Assembly (NCBI GenBank): GCA_002505495.1
Contig: DAVI01000033.1
Span: 1-27,017, forward strand
Origin: Euryarchaeota archaeon UBA59
GTDB taxonomy: Archaea; Thermoplasmatota; Poseidoniia; Poseidoniales; Thalassarchaeaceae
Reading direction: 5' to 3'
Length of the DNA stretch: 27,017 nucleotides
Made by a program: the position numbers and the translations under genes. Below, in pieces: positions 23,693 through 27,017 of this stretch (position 1 is its first letter; every line of letters starts with the position of its first letter). The notes under the pieces were generated by a model that did no database searches, was not told the DNA's origin, and saw nothing but the letters and a program-made list of their open reading frames with translations.

Positions 23693-24466
23693 ATGGTGGA
23701 GGTCGGCGTCAAGGACCTGATCGGCATCAGCATCGCACTCGGTGTGATGGTGGCGACGATGGGTTCCTTCCTCGCATTGTTCACCATCGGATTGCAGGGC
23801 GACCTTCTCGAAGCGGTCCGAGTCGGTGTCACCTTCGGGGCTTCTGTCACGGTCATCACGCTACTCTACGGAGGTTGGCGCCTGTTCGAAATCAAGCAGG
23901 GCGGAGGCGAGGAAGAGGGGGTCGACAAGGTCGCGTACATCCAAGATTTGCTTCGTCCAGTCGAGGCCCACGCGGCTGGTCTACCGTGGGCCTCGGAGAA
24001 GCCCTGGAGAGTCTCCACCCATGTCCGAACGGAGAGGGGTACCTTGAGCATCGACCTGCACGACATGGACTTGCCAGGGACTCGCAGAATACTCGATCTA
24101 CTGATAGTGAACAGGCCAGAAGTGGGAAGAATCCGCCTCATCACAGGGCGAGGAACTCACTCGATGGGCGAGCCGAAAATTCGACCGATGGTACACGAGC
24201 GGCTGAACCTTGTAGCCACGGCACTCGACTGGCAGATGTTGGTGAAGCCGGGATCAGTCACGCTGCGACCGATGGGGAAACGCCCCACCCTCAAGAAATG
24301 GCTGCTCCGATTCATCGTATTCGTAGGACCCATCACGGTCTCGATGGCCCTCTCCTTCCAAGACCTCGCAGGCAGCGGAGCCCGCGAACAGGGATTCTAC
24401 TTCGGACTCATCGCCGGCATCATCCTGACCGGGTTGCTCGCCTCCTACCGCCAGCGTTCTGCCTGA
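23693..24466 (+). CDS. Membrane protein with a cytoplasmic Smr domain
   Basis: A 257-residue protein with two N-terminal transmembrane helices (about 8-33 and 44-63), a soluble central part and two C-terminal helices (about 202-221 and 235-252). The central part carries a recognisable Smr (MutS2 C-terminal-type) domain: SIDLHDMDLPGT (119-130, the LDLHG position) and IRLITGRGTHSMGEPKIRPM (147-166, the TGxGxHS motif), then a final strand QMLVKPGSVTLRP. Smr domains are RNA or DNA endonucleases acting in ribosome rescue, mRNA decay and recombination, normally in soluble proteins. Putting one between transmembrane helices is unusual. GGAGGTG stands 2 nt before the ATG, a short but strong ribosome site. 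Its neighbours (DUF2085 protein, tRNA-Glu) do not reveal the role. Confidence 0.82.
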   Translation: MVEVGVKDLIGISIALGVMVATMGSFLALFTIGLQGDLLEAVRVGVTFGASVTVITLLYGGWRLFEIKQGGGEEEGVDKVAYIQDLLRPVEAHAAGLPWASEKPWRVSTHVRTERGTLSIDLHDMDLPGTRRILDLLIVNRPEVGRIRLITGRGTHSMGEPKIRPMVHERLNLVATALDWQMLVKPGSVTLRPMGKRPTLKKWLLRFIVFVGPITVSMALSFQDLAGSGAREQGFYFGLIAGIILTGLLASYRQRSA

Positions 24467-24551
24467 GTAGAGAGCGAGGCCGACTAATCGAGTGGCATCG
24501 GCGGAAGGTCGGGGCGAGACATGAGAACGCGGGAATCGCTTGACAGCGTGG

Positions 24552-24626
24552 TGCTCCTGTCGGGATTCGAACCCGAGTCGCCGGGATGAAAACCCGGAAT
24601 GATGGGCCGTGCTACACCACAGGAGC
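24552..24626 (-). tRNA. tRNA-Glu(UUC)
   Basis: On the minus strand the acceptor stem GCTCCTG pairs with CAGGAGC and the discriminator is A. The anticodon arm CCGGG-TTTTCAT-CCCGG gives UUC, which reads GAA/GAG. The D-arm GGTGTAGCACGGCC-type sequence and the T arm TCGGG-TTCGAAT-CCCGA are normal. The three bases after the discriminator (24551-24549 on the minus strand) read CCA, so CCA is encoded, unlike the tRNA-Ser in this window. The variable region is short, as expected for a type I tRNA. Confidence 0.95.
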
Positions 24627-24644
24627 GACAACGCGGCGGGGATG

Positions 24645-24653
24645 GGTATAGTG
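24645..24653 (-). promoter_or_regulatory. Possible TATA box for tRNA-Glu
   Basis: The minus strand reads GCACTATAC, centred about 23 nt before the mature tRNA-Glu 5' end. The distance is a little short, but the TATA match is the best in the 46-nt gap after the VTT-domain gene. Confidence 0.35.
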
Positions 24654-24672
24654 CATGAACGGTTCGGTCCGC

Positions 24673-25299
24673 TCACTCCTCTTCATCACTGATGTCAAGA
24701 CCATCCCACCAGCGCCAGGCGGGGTATGCGAGAAGCGCTCCCGCAAGTGTGGTAAGAATGAATCCCGGCCCCAACAGGAAGTCGAGAAACTGCTCGCCGT
24801 AGAGCCCGACAACCGCGACCTCGACACCAAATCGGAGAGAGCGGCCAACGAATCCGGCTAGCACGAACGAATACTTGTCCATCTTGCCGATGCCGGCGCA
24901 CCAGCCGAGCACTTTGTAGGGAATCGGTGAGAATGCGGCGATGAAAATTCCGAAGGTGCCGTACTTCGTGACTAGCAAGTTGAACTTGGCGACCGCAGTT
25001 GGACTGGCGAACCTCTCGAGGAGGGGGTTGCCGAACTTGTCACCCATCCACCAAGCCACCAGCGAGCCGAGCACACTTGAGAGGGTGACAACCAAAAAAA
25101 TGGAGATCAGCCAAGACGGCTCTGCTGAGATTGCAGCCATTGGAATCACCAACGCATCGGGAGGGATCGGCTGGATGAACGCCTCCGTGAAGGAGAGCGC
25201 GCCGAGGCCTGCCAAGCCGAATTCACCGAACCAATCGGTTCCGTTTGAGATGAACTCACTCCAACTGCTCACGAGGCGTACGCCACCTCTGGTCCGCAT
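24673..25299 (-). CDS. DedA/VTT (SNARE-associated) family membrane protein
   Basis: A 208-residue integral membrane protein of the VTT/DedA (YqaA-like) type, whose members are linked to lipid flipping and membrane homeostasis. Signature segments are FTEAFIQPIPPDALVIPMAA (the E-x-x-x-x-P-x-P-x-x motif before a helix), VLGSLVAWWMGDKFG (the GxxxxYxxGxxxG-type motif), and FIAAFSPIPYKVLGWCAGIG followed by FVLAGFVGRSLRFGVEV, which contains the FxPxPxK and GRxxR elements. The ATG at 25299 is used because upstream in-frame codons read into a basic, low-complexity stretch that overlaps nob1. It is divergent from nob1 with a 74-nt spacer and is followed by tRNA-Glu on the same strand. Confidence 0.87.
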   Translation of the reverse strand: MRTRGGVRLVSSWSEFISNGTDWFGEFGLAGLGALSFTEAFIQPIPPDALVIPMAAISAEPSWLISIFLVVTLSSVLGSLVAWWMGDKFGNPLLERFASPTAVAKFNLLVTKYGTFGIFIAAFSPIPYKVLGWCAGIGKMDKYSFVLAGFVGRSLRFGVEVAVVGLYGEQFLDFLLGPGFILTTLAGALLAYPAWRWWDGLDISDEEE

Positions 25300-25373
25300 G
25301 AAGGTTGCCGGTCCAGAAACAGATGCGAGGGGAAACCGACACTCTGATGAGCGTCCCAAGATGCCCGCTGACC

Positions 25374-25853
25374 ATGCGAGTGTTGGATACCGCCGCCCTC
25401 CTACACCTGCCGTTGCCCGAGTTGGACGGTGTCGTCGCCGACTCACAGAGAGATGAGATTGAACGTCTCTCCCCCGAACGGGCCTTCGCCCTCACCGCCA
25501 CCAAGTTGGTCTGGCAGCCCCCAACGCCGGCCTCACTCCAACGCGCTCGCGAGGTGGCGACTGAAACCGGTGACATCGCCGGCCTCTCACCGGTAGACCT
25601 CGACCTGTTGGCGCTTGCCATCGAGTTGGAGGCGGTCTTGGTCACCGATGACTATCGGTTGCAGAACTGCTGTGCAGCGGCAGGATTGGCCTGTGAAACC
25701 GTGCTGACTGATGGGATTCAGGAGAGCTGGACTTGGTATCTCAAGTGCGCCGGTTGCGGGGCTGAGCAGGAGGGTGCTTCGGAGTCTCCAGCGAAAGGGG
25801 AGCACGGCAGTTGCGATGTCTGCGGCTCGCCGCTGAGATTGCGCAAGAAGTGA
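25374..25853 (+). CDS. nob1: Nob1 rRNA maturation endonuclease (PIN domain plus zinc ribbon)
   Basis: Nob1 cuts the 3' end of pre-16S rRNA at the last step of small-subunit maturation in archaea. The PIN domain shows MRVLDTAALLH with Asp5, an acidic Asp75 in LSPVDLDLLALA, and VTDDYRLQN with Asp92 and Asp93. After a WTWYLKC linker comes a zinc ribbon with CAGC (Cys125, Cys128) and CDVC (Cys147, Cys150), ending in LRLRKK. The order PIN, linker, ribbon and the length of 159 match archaeal Nob1. The ATG at 25374 starts directly at the first PIN strand; an in-frame ATG at 25347 would add nine residues. It is divergent from the VTT-domain gene. Confidence 0.93.
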   Translation: MRVLDTAALLHLPLPELDGVVADSQRDEIERLSPERAFALTATKLVWQPPTPASLQRAREVATETGDIAGLSPVDLDLLALAIELEAVLVTDDYRLQNCCAAAGLACETVLTDGIQESWTWYLKCAGCGAEQEGASESPAKGEHGSCDVCGSPLRLRKK

Positions 25854-25935
25854 GTTTCAGCCGAGTTGGGTGGCCCCGAACGGCTGAAATCGCAGTTCGG
25901 TATTCTTGTGTGGAACCATGCGCCTGCGGCGATGT

Positions 25936-26211
25936 TCACTCCTCTTCGAGTTCCGCTTCGACTTCGGCGACGCTCTTCCCTTCGACTTCCACACCGACCT
26001 CTTCCGCGGCCTCGGTGATTGCTGCCGCCTCAGTCCGGCCGCCCCTCTCAAGGTCAGCCTCTGTGTTCTCAGTGTGGCTGTCGGTCAGCCCCTGTTGGAA
26101 CTCGCCCTTTGCCATTCCCAAAGAGCGGGCGATCTTGGGCAGCTTGTCGACTCCGAAGAAGAGCACAAACAGTGCTAGAATAATCAGCATCTCTCCTGTT
26201 GATGGCATCAT
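25936..26211 (-). CDS. tatA: TatA/TatB-type twin-arginine translocase subunit
   Basis: A 91-residue protein with the TatA architecture: a short N-terminal segment and one transmembrane helix (GEMLIILALFVLFFG, about 6-20), then the conserved FG-x-DKLPKIARSLG hinge and amphipathic helix (19-32) and KGEFQQGL (35-42). A long acidic Glu/Val-rich tail (about 70-91) follows. TatA forms the pore for export of folded proteins together with TatC; no tatC is in the window. The ATG at 26211 is preferred because GAGGG lies 8 nt upstream; the next codon is also ATG. It lies 76 nt downstream of the MoaD-type gene on the same strand. It is presumably used to export some folded surface proteins. Confidence 0.9.
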   Translation of the reverse strand: MMPSTGEMLIILALFVLFFGVDKLPKIARSLGMAKGEFQQGLTDSHTENTEADLERGGRTEAAAITEAAEEVGVEVEGKSVAEVEAELEEE

Positions 26212-26287
26212 CTGCGGTTCCCTCTGCATCCTTCGAGCCGGCCTCATCCATTCAATGATTCGCCCGTCAACTCCCTTCGAATTGGGT

Positions 26288-26548
26288 TCAACCGCCCGAA
26301 ACCGGCGGCAGGAAGGCGACTTCCGCAGCATCGGGAATCTCCTCGTCCGGCGAGCAGAGGACTCCATCAAGCGCCACCCGAGTACCCTGTTCGAGTGAAC
26401 TGCCAAGTTCGAGGCGAATGGCGAGGTCTCGGATGGTGGAGCCTAGCAGGAGTGCAATTTCGAGAGTAGGGGTGCCGAAGGCTTCCGCAAGTGGCCCAAA
26501 AAAGCGCACTGTGACCTTCACCGCCTCGTTGAACTCCGCCTCGCTCAT
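26288..26548 (-). CDS. MoaD/ThiS-family ubiquitin-like sulfur carrier
   Basis: An 86-residue beta-grasp protein. The pattern is KVTVRFFGPLAEAFG (about 11-25), STIRDLAIRLE (37-47), VALDGVLCSPDEEI (58-71) and the terminal VAFLPPVSGG ending in the diglycine that is adenylated and thiocarboxylated. Members of this family act in molybdopterin synthesis (MoaD), in tRNA thiolation, or as archaeal ubiquitin-like modifiers (SAMPs). No moaE or E1-like gene is nearby to decide between them. The ATG at 26548 is 29 nt from the centre of the TATA box shared with the ABC transporter gene, indicating a leaderless transcript. Confidence 0.88.
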   Translation of the reverse strand: MSEAEFNEAVKVTVRFFGPLAEAFGTPTLEIALLLGSTIRDLAIRLELGSSLEQGTRVALDGVLCSPDEEIPDAAEVAFLPPVSGG

Positions 26549-26572
26549 CCGATTGACGGGGGGCCTAACATG

Positions 26573-26583
26573 GGTATAATAGG
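26573..26583. promoter_or_regulatory. Shared bidirectional TATA box
   Basis: GGTATAATAGG sits midway between two divergent start codons: about 28 nt before the ABC ATPase ATG at 26605 and about 29 nt before the MoaD-type ATG at 26548. The other strand reads CCTATTATACC, also a good TATA box. Both transcripts would be leaderless. Confidence 0.65.
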
Positions 26584-26604
26584 TGCTTCCGACACCACCG
26601 CTGC

Positions 26605-27017
26605 ATGACTACGGTACTGGAGGCGAAGGGGCTCTGGAAGGTCTACGACATGGGCTCGACTAAGGTTCAGGCCTTGCGAGGTGTTGACCTTTCGATTGAA
26701 GCGGGAGAGATGGTCGCCATCATGGGTCCGTCCGGCTGTGGCAAGACGACGCTGCTGAACTGTGTGTCGAGTCTGGATGAGTTTTCTGCCGGCGAAGTCT
26801 TGGTCGATGGTCGCCCGCTTTCCGAGATGTCGGACCGTGAACGGACGACGATGAGGGCAGAGCGCCTCGGATTCGTCTTCCAGTCGTTCAACCTCTTGCC
26901 AGTCCTCTCAGCTGCCGAGAATGTCGAAATGCCCCTCTTGATAGTCGGGGTCCCACCCAAGGAGGCGAGGGAGAGGGCGCTTGGCGCGTTGGAGTCAGTC
27001 GGTCTGCGCGACTGGGC
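26605..27017 (+). CDS. ABC transporter ATP-binding protein (MacB/LolD type), N-terminal part cut by window edge
   Basis: The first 137 codons of an ABC ATPase. The A-loop region is WKVYDMGSTKVQALRGVDLS (11-30), Walker A is GPSGCGKT (41-48), and the Q-loop is GFVFQSFNLLP (89-99). The spacing and the RAERLGFVFQSFNLLPVLSA pattern match the LolD/MacB/FtsE-like subgroup, which drives lipoprotein release or peptide or macrolide efflux with a FtsX-like permease. The signature, Walker B and H-loop motifs lie outside the window. The ATG at 26605 fits a leaderless transcript from the shared TATA box. Confidence 0.93.
   Translation, partial: MTTVLEAKGLWKVYDMGSTKVQALRGVDLSIEAGEMVAIMGPSGCGKTTLLNCVSSLDEFSAGEVLVDGRPLSEMSDRERTTMRAERLGFVFQSFNLLPVLSAAENVEMPLLIVGVPPKEARERALGALESVGLRDW

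Noticed and set aside
23596..24543. 315-codon frame overlapping the Smr membrane protein on the same strand
   Set aside because: The translation is Arg/His/Gly-rich with no domain, while the other frame has transmembrane helices, Smr motifs and a strong ribosome site.
1..27017. CRISPR arrays, insertion sequences, integrases, rRNA genes
   Set aside because: No spaced direct repeats, transposase motifs, terminal repeats or rRNA sequences were seen; gene content looks chromosomal throughout.

Overview
The window looks like a chromosomal segment of a planktonic or sediment euryarchaeon. A Marine Group II/III-like (Poseidoniales-type) member of the Thermoplasmata lineage fits best, but that placement is an inference. 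The archaeal evidence is: an archaeal-type Nob1 (PIN nuclease plus zinc ribbon), archaeal class III pilin-like N-termini, KaiC/ArlH-like ATPases, TATA boxes about 26-28 nt upstream of leaderless ATGs alongside strong GGAGGTGA-type ribosome sites, and an archaeal-type tRNA-Ser without an encoded CCA. The gyrB-gyrA pair is bacterial in type, as expected in euryarchaea that acquired gyrase.

Layout. 1-4671 (minus strand): a probable operon read from right to left. It encodes a pilin-like protein with a C-terminal lamin-tail domain, three consecutive KaiC-like RecA-fold proteins (one with an intact P-loop, two with lost or decayed P-loops), a small type IV pilin-like protein, and then aroA, which runs off the left edge. 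4786-7683 (plus): a divergent 965-residue secreted or membrane-anchored surface protein. 7873-7955: tRNA-Ser(GCU). 8088-8933 (minus): aroD. 9175-14050 (plus): gyrB-gyrA, overlapping by 11 nt, with a perfect 11-bp inverted repeat just upstream of gyrB. 14106-19261 (minus): a giant exported metallopeptidase/PKD protein followed by a coupled membrane protein.

19349-21318 (plus): an exported glutaminyl-peptide cyclotransferase coupled to a membrane protein with a carboxypeptidase-regulatory-like domain. 21423-22778 (plus): a thymidylate-kinase-like protein with an unrecognised C-terminal half. 22782-23561 (minus): a DUF2085-like membrane protein. 23693-24466 (plus): an unusual membrane protein carrying an Smr domain. 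24552-24626 (minus): tRNA-Glu(UUC). 24673-25299 (minus): a DedA/VTT (SNARE-associated) membrane protein. 25374-25853 (plus): nob1. 25936-26548 (minus): tatA and a MoaD/ThiS-type protein. 26605-27017 (plus): the start of an ABC transporter ATPase that runs off the right edge.

Two themes stand out. First, much of the window is cell-surface biology: pilin-like proteins with ATPase partners, giant PKD/Ig-like exoproteins, a glutaminyl cyclase and a Tat component. The strongest candidate for an undescribed system is the lamin-tail pilin / triple KaiC / pilin operon. Second, promoter architecture is unusually readable: single near-palindromic TATA boxes appear to serve divergent genes (19316-19328, 26573-26583), and two GGTATC/GATACC inverted repeats lie at putative transcription starts (9128-9152, 19274-19297). 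No rRNA, insertion sequence, integrase or CRISPR array was seen. No gene-free stretch exceeds 300 nt; the longest are 8934-9174 (promoters and inverted repeat) and 7684-7872 (nothing recognised apart from the tRNA-Ser promoter).
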